A stretch of 43,730 nt of DNA from a virus: positions 1-43,730 of the IMG/VR virus record IMGVR_UViG_3300025669_000069. One strand, 5' to 3'. Positions 15,427 to 21,898 of the stretch are shown piece by piece; within the stretch, counting starts at the first letter, position 1; each line of letters begins with the position of its first letter. The notes under the pieces were generated by a model. It made no database searches. It was given only the letters and a program-made list of their open reading frames with translations, and was not told where the DNA came from. Position numbers and translations under genes: made by a program.

Positions 15427-15870
15427 TTATTTACAGGAACAATACTCTATGTCCTCTCTTTCTAAGGGCTTGAAACACGTCTCACAAAGGGAAAACTTAA
15501 TCTTTTTCGTTATTTCTTGTCCTTTTTCCTTACTTATCTCTACTGCTAGCTTCTCACTACTCCAATTATTAGCGTCTGCCATCTCTAACCACTCTACTGG
15601 TCTCTCTGTATATGCGGCTTTGGCGTGATGTCTATGACTTAGTCTAGGAATTCTATTATCCATGCCAAATGTCTCTGCAACCCTTCGATATTGATACATT
15701 GTACTCCTTGCAAGTCCTACCTCTATACTAAACTTACCCAAACAATCCTTACCATATGCGGCCGTTACCAAAAGTGCCAAATCCCCCAACTTCCATTGTG
15801 TATTATCCTTTTTCTCCCTTATCACAATTGCCGTAGACAACAATTCTTCCCACGTTGGCTTATTTTCCAT
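15427..15870 (-). CDS. HTH DNA-binding protein with C-terminal zinc ribbon
   Basis: The central part resembles the helix-turn-helix of ParB/KorB-like and phage DNA-binding proteins: GKFSIEVGLARSTMYQYRRVAETF, followed by LSHRHHAKAAY and WLEMADANNWSSEKL. The C-terminus has CETC and CSC, a likely zinc ribbon. I place the start at the ATG giving MENKPTW rather than the TTG four codons upstream. It may regulate the early arm or act at a replication origin. No enzymatic motif is seen. Confidence 0.65.
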   Translation of the reverse strand: MENKPTWEELLSTAIVIREKKDNTQWKLGDLALLVTAAYGKDCLGKFSIEVGLARSTMYQYRRVAETFGMDNRIPRLSHRHHAKAAYTERPVEWLEMADANNWSSEKLAVEISKEKGQEITKKIKFSLCETCFKPLEREDIEYCSCK

Positions 15871-16102
15871 ATTTCTTATCAAAATTCCTATATGTTGTAT
15901 TAAAAGTCTTTCCCGAAAAGATCATTCTGTTAAACCTAGTCTCTAAAATCGCACACTCTTTCTTTGAAATCACACTCTTTAAGTTACCCTGTTTATCAAA
16001 TACTCTGCAAACTCCGTTTCTATTCTCTTCATAAGGAACTTCATATGCTAACCTGTTCCTCATTTTATACCTAATCGGTAGGTATACCGTTGTTACTTCC
16101 AT
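15860..16102 (-). CDS. Small hypothetical protein (80 aa)
   Basis: A basic protein with beta-like N-terminal strands (TTVYLPIRYKM) and an RVFDKQGNLKSV hairpin. No family is recognised. It overlaps the HTH gene start and follows a 47-codon gene by 11 bases. AGAGGA upstream could act as a ribosome site. It is probably part of the early operon from the 16658 promoter. Confidence 0.6.
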   Translation of the reverse strand: MEVTTVYLPIRYKMRNRLAYEVPYEENRNGVCRVFDKQGNLKSVISKKECAILETRFNRMIFSGKTFNTTYRNFDKKYGK

Positions 16103-16113
16103 TACTATCCTCT

Positions 16114-16257
16114 TTACTTAACCCAATCTTTTTTATGATACTTCTGTTTCCATTGAGACCTTGCTTCTATCCTTCTTTGTTTATGAGATTTAACAACCGT
16201 TATCCTTTTACCCTGTACATCCTGTAAACATTTATTGTTATTTAAACGTATAACCAT
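16114..16257 (-). CDS. Small basic protein (47 aa)
   Basis: A short frame starting MVIRLNNNKC contains a strongly basic C-terminal half (KSHKQRRIEARSQWKQKYHKK), suggesting nucleic-acid binding. It is the first coding frame after a ~390-base noncoding leader and is followed 11 bases later by the next gene. No family is recognised. Its length means coding status is not certain. Confidence 0.5.
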   Translation of the reverse strand: MVIRLNNNKCLQDVQGKRITVVKSHKQRRIEARSQWKQKYHKKDWVK

Positions 16258-16651
16258 TTTCTATCGTTCGGTTTGATTTCTTTAAGGACGCACCCCCCTT
16301 ACCCCCCTCGAGAGATAAGAGCTAAGCACTGTGCTCTAACCCATTTATGAAGCCTTCAAACGTTGACCAAACCTTTTACAATCCCTCTTCGGGACTCAGG
16401 AGACACGTTTGGGCTATTTAAAGCGAACCGTTTCTCTCCATCTTCTTATCTGCTCTATCGTTTCGGAATCATTCCTGTCGTTACGCTGTTGTTCCTTCTT
16501 TATACTAGCGAACAACTTATTATCGTTCTCTTCAGAACTTCCACCCCCTTATTGCAGGTGTGGAATCCCCACTAGTGTATTTGCAAAAGACCAGACATAA
16601 TATGTGTTAATCAATCCTAGTGGGGTATTATGTTAGGTCTTTTATCAATAC
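16258..16651 (-). ncRNA. Structured noncoding leader / RNA candidate (about 390 nt)
   Basis: No convincing gene fills this stretch, although it follows a consensus promoter. Its 5' part carries two interleaved inverted repeats that could form a pseudoknot (16567-16643). Further on are a TCCC/GGGA hairpin near 16383 and an AGAGC/GCTCT palindrome near 16320. It could be a free RNA, a long regulatory leader for the small basic protein, or an origin region. A weak 33-codon TTG-started frame exists inside but lacks a clear start signal. Confidence 0.5.
16567..16643. repeat. Interleaved inverted repeats (pseudoknot-capable)
   Basis: CCCCACTAG at 16567 pairs with CTAGTGGGG at 16617. AAAAGACC...CATAATA at 16585 pairs with TATTATG...GGTCTTTT at 16626 (16 of 18 positions). 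The order is arm 1, arm 2, arm 1', arm 2', which as RNA would be an H-type pseudoknot. Confidence 0.85.
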
Positions 16652-16657
16652 AGATAT

Positions 16658-16686
16658 ACATTAGCATACATCTTCTCAAATGTCAA
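16658..16686 (-). promoter_or_regulatory. Promoter upstream of pseudoknot region
   Basis: Minus strand TTGACA, 17-base spacer ending TGC, then TAATGT. The expected start near 16651 is 8 bases before the first pseudoknot arm. Confidence 0.75.
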
Positions 16687-16694
16687 GGATATTA

Positions 16695-16714
16695 GCCCGC
16701 ATTTTATAGCGGGC
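16695..16714 (-). terminator. Hairpin after the 16726-18247 gene group
   Basis: GCCCGC and GCGGGC form a 6-bp GC stem with an 8-base loop, between the last gene of the upstream group and the next promoter. There is no good U-run, so termination is probable but not certain. Confidence 0.5.
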
Positions 16715-16725
16715 CGTAATATTGG

Positions 16726-16974
16726 CTATTTTAACAACCCCTCTGTTTCGATACTATCTAAATCAACTAAATCTATAACTGGCATACCGATTTTTTCATT
16801 CGTAAGGCGGTAGTTTTTATTTGCCCATTCTTTCAGCTCCTCTACCACCGCCTTTCGCTCGGATTGAATGAAGGCTAACAAATTATCCCAATTTTTTACA
16901 ACCAGAACAGGCTTTTCATCCCCATTCTCTATCTCATCAAAATATTCTAACAATCTCTCCTCGAATGTACTCAT
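16726..16974 (-). CDS. Small acidic protein (82 aa)
   Basis: No family recognised. The first half is acidic (LLEYFDEIENGDEKPVL), followed by helices rich in Glu/Lys/Trp and an acidic end (LVDLDSIETEG). The ATG overlaps the previous gene by four bases. It is the last gene of a closely packed set of three small genes before a GC-rich hairpin. Confidence 0.6.
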   Translation of the reverse strand: MSTFEERLLEYFDEIENGDEKPVLVVKNWDNLLAFIQSERKAVVEELKEWANKNYRLTNEKIGMPVIDLVDLDSIETEGLLK

Positions 16975-17204
16975 TTCATTTCTTCCATTTTAATTAAACG
17001 CTCTCTAAACGATTCTAAGGCCTCCCTTTCTGTATCTATAGCAATCACCCTACCTAGTCTCACTTTACCCTTCTTAGTGTACTCTACGTCCACTAGAACA
17101 TAACCCTCTATAGAGTCTAGGTACAAGATTCTGTCTTTTTTAACGAATTTTCTAAAACCCTTGTGTTTCTCAACAGCAAGATTTGCCTTTAGTATCCTAA
17201 TCAC
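16971..17204 (-). CDS. Small hypothetical protein (77 aa)
   Basis: A basic beta-rich core (ILYLDSIEGYVLVDVEYTKKGKVRLGRVIAID) suggests a small SH3- or OB-like barrel, followed by a helix. No family recognised. Start and stop each overlap neighbouring genes by four bases (ATGA), strong evidence for coupled translation. Confidence 0.6.
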   Translation of the reverse strand: MIRILKANLAVEKHKGFRKFVKKDRILYLDSIEGYVLVDVEYTKKGKVRLGRVIAIDTEREALESFRERLIKMEEMK

Positions 17205-17467
17205 AATACAGAACTTTCATTAGATTTAAAGCCTGCATCATAAGCATCGTACACGTGAGCTTGTAATATCTCGTACAAATCGTTAGGGACATACGTTAAT
17301 GAGTATGTCTCCGTTATCTCTTTTGTCATTGACATAACAATTGTCTCTAACTTTCGACTGGTTTTTTCCCCTGTTAATCTCTCTGTTACACAATCCAAAC
17401 ATTTACGTGCTTCTCTTATATCTTTTATTCCTTTCTCAACCTTTTCTGCTACTTTTTTTACGTCCAT
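17201..17467 (-). CDS. Small helical protein (88 aa)
   Basis: Mostly helical and charged, with a CLDC pair near residue 24 and a Tyr/Ala-rich C-terminal half (HVYDAYDAGF). No family recognised. It begins 11 bases after the hexapeptide-repeat gene and overlaps the next gene by four bases. No membrane segment. Confidence 0.6.
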   Translation of the reverse strand: MDVKKVAEKVEKGIKDIREARKCLDCVTERLTGEKTSRKLETIVMSMTKEITETYSLTYVPNDLYEILQAHVYDAYDAGFKSNESSVL

Positions 17468-17478
17468 TTTTCTTTTTA

Positions 17479-18135
17479 CTAAATTAGTTGTTTCTTTAGC
17501 GCTTCAAGCGACTCTTCAGATAATTCAATCTCTTTGCCGTCTATTGTGATTGTGTGTTTCTTGTCATGTAGTCCTGTAATTCTCTTGAATATTTCGGCAT
17601 CAAACTCAGGTAACGACTTAACATAATCTATTGCTTCTTGTGGCATATCTTTCCATGCTTCGTATGGCTTTTCCCAGTCATCCAGAGTCGACTCCATTTC
17701 GGAAGCATCGACCTTCTCCCAATCACTACCGTTTTTGAGATATAACTCATACCCATTATTGAATTTAGGAAACCAACCGTCTAGTTTTTCATGTAGGTCG
17801 GACCAAACTTCATCGAAGCGTTCTTTGCTCACTTCAATTCCAAAAATCCTTTGAGTTATCGGTCTATCAACCTCGAATATACTCCTGTTCACACCATAAC
17901 AATTGAGAATACCATAGCTCCAATTGACCGCATCGCTCATATTGACCCCCCTGCTCCAATTGACCCCCCTGCTCCAATTGACCCCCTTGCTCCAATTGAC
18001 CCCCCTGCTCCAATTGACCGCATTGCTCCAATTGACCCCCTTGCTCATATTGACCCCCTTGCTCCAATTGACCGCTTCGCTCCCATTGACCGCTTCGCTC
18101 CCATTGACCGCATTGCTGTTCGTTATATTTTTCAT
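17479..18135 (-). CDS. Hexapeptide-repeat protein ([AG]VNWSx)
   Basis: The N-terminal ~70 residues are at least eleven six-residue units of pattern [AG]-V-N-[WMG]-S-[KRNED], coded by 18-base repeats. Such regularity suggests a beta-solenoid or fibrous stack. The C-terminal ~150 residues are a different acidic globular domain ending in a GKEIELSEESLEAL helix. I prefer the ATG giving MKNITNSNAV over a TTG 25 codons upstream, since the latter overlaps another small gene. Similar S-x-G-V-N repeats occur in other uncultured-phage proteins, function unknown. Confidence 0.65.
   Translation of the reverse strand: MKNITNSNAVNGSEAVNGSEAVNWSKGVNMSKGVNWSNAVNWSRGVNWSKGVNWSRGVNWSRGVNMSDAVNWSYGILNCYGVNRSIFEVDRPITQRIFGIEVSKERFDEVWSDLHEKLDGWFPKFNNGYELYLKNGSDWEKVDASEMESTLDDWEKPYEAWKDMPQEAIDYVKSLPEFDAEIFKRITGLHDKKHTITIDGKEIELSEESLEALKKQLI
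17927..18118 (-). repeat. 18-bp tandem repeats coding [AG]VNWSx
   Basis: About eleven copies of an 18-base unit (plus strand CTCCAATTGACCCCCCTG and variants). Copies differ mainly at the codons for residues 3 and 6 of the unit, indicating protein-level selection on the rest. Confidence 0.93.
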
Positions 18136-18151
18136 CTTTCTTTTTACTAAA

Positions 18152-18247
18152 TTAATATCTACGTTCTGCCTCCCATTTATCATCCATCCACCCTTCTGTA
18201 GCTTGGACAAACCTTTCTGCCTCTAGTCTATCTTCTAATTCTTGCAT
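18152..18247 (-). CDS. Micro-ORF (31 aa)
   Basis: A very acidic short frame (MQELEDRLEAERFV ... WEAERRY) with a purine-rich AAGGGGG ribosome-site-like sequence upstream. It ends 16 bases before the preferred start of the hexapeptide-repeat gene, so it could be a small protein or a leader peptide. Confidence 0.45.
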   Translation of the reverse strand: MQELEDRLEAERFVQATEGWMDDKWEAERRY

Positions 18248-18400
18248 ATTGCCCCCTTTTAATTAATTCGTTTTTTTTAATTCTCTTTCTAATAATAATA
18301 TAACATATGAACATTAACTCAGTCTAAAGTAACTCTGGATTCTCGTAAATGTTACCGATTATTTCAAACCCGTGAAGGTTGAGATTATAGTTTTTTAATC

Positions 18401-18490
18401 TTATTCTCTGTTATAATCCTCCTCTATAAGAAATAATAACTCATCTTCGTCAAATAATAACGCCCTATCTTCTATAATTCCATTGTTCAT
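18401..18490 (-). CDS. Micro-ORF (29 aa), acidic
   Basis: Begins MNNGIIEDRALLF and is rich in Asp, Glu and Leu. It overlaps the preceding 27-codon frame by four bases (ATGA), which supports translation by coupling. No function can be assigned. Confidence 0.45.
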   Translation of the reverse strand: MNNGIIEDRALLFDEDELLFLIEEDYNRE

Positions 18491-18570
18491 AACAAGAAAG
18501 CCAAAACTAAAACTAAAATAAACACTAATGTAACAACACGCATAACCTGTTCTTTTGGATCTACTCTCAT
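18487..18570 (-). CDS. Micro-ORF (27 aa), membrane peptide
   Basis: MRVDPKEQVM is followed by a run of hydrophobic residues (TLVFILVLVLAFLL) to the C-terminus. It overlaps the muralytic enzyme stop and the next micro-ORF start by four bases each. A tiny membrane peptide just after a wall-degrading enzyme could assist lysis (inference). Confidence 0.5.
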   Translation of the reverse strand: MRVDPKEQVMRVVTLVFILVLVLAFLL

Positions 18571-19160
18571 TGTTCTAATTCGACTAATTTATTATAAAAT
18601 TGTCCACATGTATTCTTCCAGTGTTGAGATGGATTATAGCCAGCGTTTGACATCTCGATAATTGTCATGTTCTTATATTTCGATTCGCTAATCTCTCGTG
18701 TAAAGGACTCTACACCCTTCTCGTACGTTGACCAGTCCCAATCCCCATGTTGTAGACCTCCCCAAACACCATAACCCCAAGCGTTCCATTTATAGTTCAA
18801 GTTCTTCCAGAATGAAGTTTCACAACCTGCTATTGCAACGACCTTCTTATAGTCTACACTATATCTATCCGCCGTGTCAATGATATAATCAGAATCCACA
18901 TAAGAACCGTAACTCTCAAGAAACCCCTTCACAACAACCTTTCTATTATCCACAATCTCCACCTTGTGTTCAACCTGTTCAACAAATATACCAGACTCAA
19001 CCTTCTGCTCTTGTCGTACGGCTTCCATAACTTTGTAATCTATTTCTGGACGAAAGTTATAGCGTGCTGTAATTTCTGAATCTTTCTTAACAGCATAGAA
19101 GCAAGTAGAACCCCCAATCAGCACCAACATCATAAGCGACTGTAAATAATCTTTCTTCAT
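18567..19160 (-). CDS. Membrane-anchored muralytic enzyme (transglycosylase/glucosaminidase-like)
   Basis: A short N-terminal hydrophobic segment (SLMMLVLIGGSTCFYA) is a signal anchor. The C-terminal ~115 residues match the lysozyme-like pattern: a Tyr/Asp helix, then VAIAGCETSFW with candidate catalytic Glu114, NAWGYGVWGG, the STYEKGVESF helix and a final QHWKNTCGQF helix. In my recollection this arrangement is frequent in Patescibacteria wall enzymes. It would cut peptidoglycan at the membrane face. The gene is coupled to both neighbours by ATGA overlaps. Exact bond specificity is unknown. Confidence 0.7.
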   Translation of the reverse strand: MKKDYLQSLMMLVLIGGSTCFYAVKKDSEITARYNFRPEIDYKVMEAVRQEQKVESGIFVEQVEHKVEIVDNRKVVVKGFLESYGSYVDSDYIIDTADRYSVDYKKVVAIAGCETSFWKNLNYKWNAWGYGVWGGLQHGDWDWSTYEKGVESFTREISESKYKNMTIIEMSNAGYNPSQHWKNTCGQFYNKLVELEQ

Positions 19161-19819
19161 TTTATTTCTTCTAAAGTTAAGCCCTCCATGTAATCATAGA
19201 TTGAACCTGTGACAACATCCTCATCCCAAGAAGCCCCAGCAGCAGCAGACCCAGCACACCTAACAGCCCCAGCAGCCCAAGCAGCCCAAGCATACCCAGC
19301 ACACCTAGCAGCCCAAGAAGCAACCCTAGCAGCATACCTAGCAGCCCTAGCATACCCAGCATACCTAGAAGCAACCCTAGCAGCCCAAGAAGCAGCCCTA
19401 GCAACATCCCCGTTCTCTTCTGTTGGGTTATCCAACCAGTTCTTCGCTGCTTCTATAGCTTTACGTGGTCTGTCGTCCTTAGGCTGTTCCATTTCATAAA
19501 TGTCTATAACCTGTTCCGCTGCGAAGATTGTCAACTTAACGGAATCTGTTTTTGTCCACTTCCAACATTTAACGATCCGCATTTCTTCCCAAACCTCTTT
19601 GTCATCTCCAATTATACTTTCTCCCCTACATTCTACCTCTGCTACAATTTCCCCTTGCACATATAAAAAAGCTTCTCCCATTCTCTTGGAACAATGAAAG
19701 CCTGCGTTACACATATCTAACTTTCCTATGTGCTTATACCACTTCCCAATCTCCCACGTGTGAGCACCGTATTCCGATTTAAAGCCCTCTCTAAAAAACT
19801 TATATCTTTTGTTCTTCAT
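19157..19819 (-). CDS. GFHCS-motif phage protein with Ala-rich repeats
   Basis: The N-terminal ~120 residues (GFKSEYGAHTWEIGKWY, CNAGFHCSKRMGEAFLY, EVECRGE, KLTIFAAEQVI) resemble a domain common in phages and mobile elements (DUF7666-like), function unknown. Residues ~138-195 are Ala/Arg/Trp/Tyr-rich repeats (variants of ARAASWAARVAS), probably a helical solenoid, coded by short GCA/GCT-rich repeats. The C-terminus (GSIYDYMEGLTLEEIK) is non-repetitive. It overlaps the muralytic gene start by four bases. Confidence 0.65.
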   Translation of the reverse strand: MKNKRYKFFREGFKSEYGAHTWEIGKWYKHIGKLDMCNAGFHCSKRMGEAFLYVQGEIVAEVECRGESIIGDDKEVWEEMRIVKCWKWTKTDSVKLTIFAAEQVIDIYEMEQPKDDRPRKAIEAAKNWLDNPTEENGDVARAASWAARVASRYAGYARAARYAARVASWAARCAGYAWAAWAAGAVRCAGSAAAGASWDEDVVTGSIYDYMEGLTLEEIK

Positions 19820-19820
19820 C

Positions 19821-20090
19821 TTACTTATTAATTAAATAATGTGTTCTATAACTTTCTCCATACGCAATGAAGCAAAGGGTTGTTAGATAGTCAAAATTCC
19901 AATCTTTACCCTTATAGTTCATTTCTACAATGTCAAACCTTTCATCTTTTTCCAATTCTTTACAAACACCTATAGAAGAGATTGTTTTAATCTTCCTTCT
20001 CATTTGCCAAGCTCTATGAGCTTCTAATGCAGTTGGTTTGACTAGTTTCTGTTTCAACAACCACCCTTTTAATCTATTATTATAAATCAT
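19821..20090 (-). CDS. Small basic protein, possible winged helix (89 aa)
   Basis: A helix-rich N-terminus (LKQKLVKPTALEAHRAWQMRRKIKT) is followed by SSIGVCKELEKDERFDIVEMNYKGK, which could be the recognition helix and wing of a winged-helix fold. No family recognised. It lies one base upstream of the GFHCS-motif gene start. Confidence 0.55.
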   Translation of the reverse strand: MIYNNRLKGWLLKQKLVKPTALEAHRAWQMRRKIKTISSIGVCKELEKDERFDIVEMNYKGKDWNFDYLTTLCFIAYGESYRTHYLINK

Positions 20091-20196
20091 ATAGACATTT
20101 GTTCAATCTTAAAATTAAACGAGCCAATAACTCCCTGTTTGTCTCTCCCCATTTAAATTCGTACCAGTGGAAAGTAAGCAACTCCCTGATTAGATC

Positions 20197-20307
20197 TTAC
20201 ATTCTTTCTCCTAAAATAAAATCGATAAAGCTTAGAACCGCATTTAGTACCAGAATAATAACGAAATAAGTAAACAATCCAACCCCTAGCATTTCCAGTA
20301 TTGTCAT
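20197..20307 (-). CDS. Small membrane protein (36 aa)
   Basis: MTILEMLGVG is followed by a hydrophobic helix (LFTYFVIILVLNAVLSFI) and a short charged end. Its start overlaps the stop of the upstream conserved phage gene (TAATG), supporting coupled translation. No family recognised. Confidence 0.5.
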   Translation of the reverse strand: MTILEMLGVGLFTYFVIILVLNAVLSFIDFILGERM

Positions 20308-20570
20308 TAGTTTAAATCAGTTAAAATATAGGTACCATCATCAATCTTCTTTTGTGTCTCCTTTGTCGTCTCACCTAGAAAGATGTTTCGATATTTACCC
20401 GTTGTTCTTGAGTAGTTCCAGTAATTTTCATCAAGAAAGGTCTTCCTTGACGAAATCTGTACAATAATAGAATTATAAGACTGAAAATATGTACAGCCTT
20501 TTGTTTCTACGACAAATTGATTACCAACTGGATTACCACTTGGACTCAACATGTTTTTTACCTTGACCAT
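20307..20570 (-). CDS. Conserved small phage protein (DUF8033-like)
   Basis: The sequence has MLSPSGNPVGNQFVV, YFQSYNSIIVQI, and YWNYSRTTGKYRNIFLGE with a KKIDDGTY end. I recall this pattern from a small protein conserved in many phages, designated DUF8033. Its function is unknown. It is probably beta-rich and soluble. The domain name is from memory and was not checked. Confidence 0.7.
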   Translation of the reverse strand: MVKVKNMLSPSGNPVGNQFVVETKGCTYFQSYNSIIVQISSRKTFLDENYWNYSRTTGKYRNIFLGETTKETQKKIDDGTYILTDLN

Positions 20571-20623
20571 GATATTTCAACTAAACTAATAAACAAATTA
20601 TAGCACGCCATCATTAACAGATC

Positions 20624-20782
20624 TTAAAGAACAGAAACAAAACACCCAACAGCAACCAACACAACCAAACACTTATAAGCAAACAAACCATTCTCAGACT
20701 CTACCTTCTTAGCTTTCAACTCATTAACTACCCTAGATCTCATCTCACTATAAGTACAGTACTGACCTTTTAAATTCCTCAT
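20624..20782 (-). CDS. Small membrane protein (52 aa)
   Basis: The N-terminal 30 residues are charged and helical (YSEMRSRVVNELKAKK). The C-terminus is a hydrophobic helix (LVVLVAVGCFVSVL), giving a tail-anchored protein. A good AAGGAG ribosome site lies 9 bases before the ATG. It is the first gene of the leftward arm, directly behind its own promoter, so it is likely early-expressed. Confidence 0.65.
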   Translation of the reverse strand: MRNLKGQYCTYSEMRSRVVNELKAKKVESENGLFAYKCLVVLVAVGCFVSVL

Positions 20783-20809
20783 GATAATACTCCTTAATTA
20801 ATTATTTAC

Positions 20810-20838
20810 ATTCTACCATAACAAATACAATTATACAA
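20810..20838 (-). promoter_or_regulatory. Leftward promoter at the divergent control region
   Basis: Minus strand TTGTAT, 17-base spacer, TAGAAT, leading into the 52-codon membrane protein gene. It is back-to-back with the rightward promoter at 20861. Confidence 0.55.
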
Positions 20839-20860
20839 CACTATTATTATAATAAAGTCC

Positions 20861-20889
20861 TTGACAAGCTACTATATATATGTTACTAT
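20861..20889 (+). promoter_or_regulatory. Rightward promoter of the small terminase candidate
   Basis: TTGACA, 17-base AT-rich spacer, TACTAT. The gene follows about 38 bases downstream. Confidence 0.75.
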
Positions 20890-20927
20890 AAGATAACAAT
20901 TACAAAACAAGCTAAACAAGCCCCCTA

Positions 20928-21419
20928 ATGAACTCAAACCACCCAGTAAAAAGATCAAACAGACCCCCAACAACCAAACAAGCCAAACTAGCCGAACTAT
21001 ACAACACTAACCAACAACTCCCAAAGATCAAACAAAAGAACAATAGCCAACTAACTAAGGAAGCAGGATATAACGGAGAAGGACAATCATTAGCAGCAAC
21101 AGCATGTTCCACAATCAGAACACTCAAAAAGAAAGGACTAATACAGTCTTTTGAGAATATAGAACTAAATGAAGACTATATAGCAAATACTTTAAAATAC
21201 CTAATTGATAACGGTAAATCAGTCAATGTTAAAGCCTCAGACGCCATTAATGCACTCAAATTAGCAATGAAAGCACGCGGAGATTTAAAAGAAGTATCGG
21301 AGACATACGAACAGACGATTAAGAAGGAGTTAAAGGGCTTAACAGAGACACAGTTATTAAACAGACTACAGGTACTTAGAGAGGCATCTACTATCCAAGA
21401 AGGGGAAATAATCGCTTAG
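20928..21419 (+). CDS. Small terminase subunit candidate
   Basis: The N-terminal third is basic (KRSNRPPTTKQAKLAELY) with a possible helix-turn-helix around LTKEAGYNGEGQSLA. The middle SVNVKASDAINALKLAMKARGDL and the C-terminal LQVLREASTIQEGEII helix resemble the oligomerisation and large-subunit-binding parts of small terminases. If correct it selects phage DNA for packaging. It is separated from the large terminase gene by about 5.9 kb of other genes, which is unusual. A transcription regulator is the alternative. Confidence 0.55.
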   Translation: MNSNHPVKRSNRPPTTKQAKLAELYNTNQQLPKIKQKNNSQLTKEAGYNGEGQSLAATACSTIRTLKKKGLIQSFENIELNEDYIANTLKYLIDNGKSVNVKASDAINALKLAMKARGDLKEVSETYEQTIKKELKGLTETQLLNRLQVLREASTIQEGEIIA

Positions 21420-21601
21420 AATGACACAGGGAGAGCCATTATTACAGCCTATAGTATAACAAAGGGAATAAAAGTATCCCACCTGTGACAGGATAGCATA
21501 TAAGATTGATACAGCAACGTTCTTGTTTTCGGTAAAAAGGGGTAAAATGAATAGAGGGGGTAGGTGTTTTATATCCTATAGTGTATAAAGACGACAAAAA
21601 A

Positions 21602-21622
21602 GGTAGAGTTGTTAGTTCTACC
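21602..21622 (-). terminator. Terminator of the 59-aa leftward gene
   Basis: On the minus strand GGTAGA / TCTACC form a 6-bp stem with a 9-base loop, followed by six T. An adjacent perfect CGAATAA/TTATTCG hairpin (21624-21639) lies on the upstream side. Confidence 0.75.
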
Positions 21623-21650
21623 ACGAATAATTTTATTCGCTCTTTGGACT

Positions 21651-21830
21651 TTATCTTTCAAAAACCTGCTTAAAAGAGCAACCCAGAAGTTGAAGGTTTT
21701 TTATGTCAGACTCATCAATTGTTTTCTTTCCAGTCAATCTCGAGATGACTTCTGCCTTTTCGCTATTCTTGATATACATTAGGATTCTACCGTAGTTTGA
21801 TTTGGTGTAGTACTCGATTTGCTTGTTCAT
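21651..21830 (-). CDS. Conserved small phage protein (59 aa)
   Basis: Starts MNKQIEYYTKSNYGR and continues LMYIKNSEKAEVISRLTGKKTI, DIKNLQLLGCSFKQVF. I recall this pattern (IEYYTK-x-x-YG then a helical RLTGRKT) from many phage genomes as a small uncharacterised protein. It has its own promoter and terminator, so it is a monocistronic unit inside the divergent intergenic region. Function unknown. Confidence 0.65.
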   Translation of the reverse strand: MNKQIEYYTKSNYGRILMYIKNSEKAEVISRLTGKKTIDESDIKNLQLLGCSFKQVFER

Positions 21831-21860
21831 TTGTTTTCTTTTTCTTAATTAGATAAAAAC

Positions 21861-21866
21861 ATTATA
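21861..21866 (-). promoter_or_regulatory. Extended -10 promoter of the 59-aa gene
   Basis: Minus strand TGC-TATAAT, an extended -10, about 30 bases before the start codon. No good -35 is visible. Confidence 0.5.
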
Positions 21867-21898
21867 GCATTGTTACATTAACAAAACATAAAGTCTGC

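Noticed and set aside
16420-16560. Minus-strand frame ending ...IEQIRRWRETVRFK that looks protein-like.
   Set aside because: No ATG or supported start, follows a stop with no coupling; kept only as a remark in the noncoding region entry.
16363-16600. Two overlapping plus-strand frames of 63-70 codons in the pseudoknot region.
   Set aside because: Antisense to the promoter-driven transcript, no ribosome site, hydrophobic low-quality sequence; likely chance.
18323-18400. Minus-strand 26-codon frame reading ...HGFEIIGNIYENPELL.
   Set aside because: Composition is protein-like, but the frame has no standard start codon after the preceding stop.
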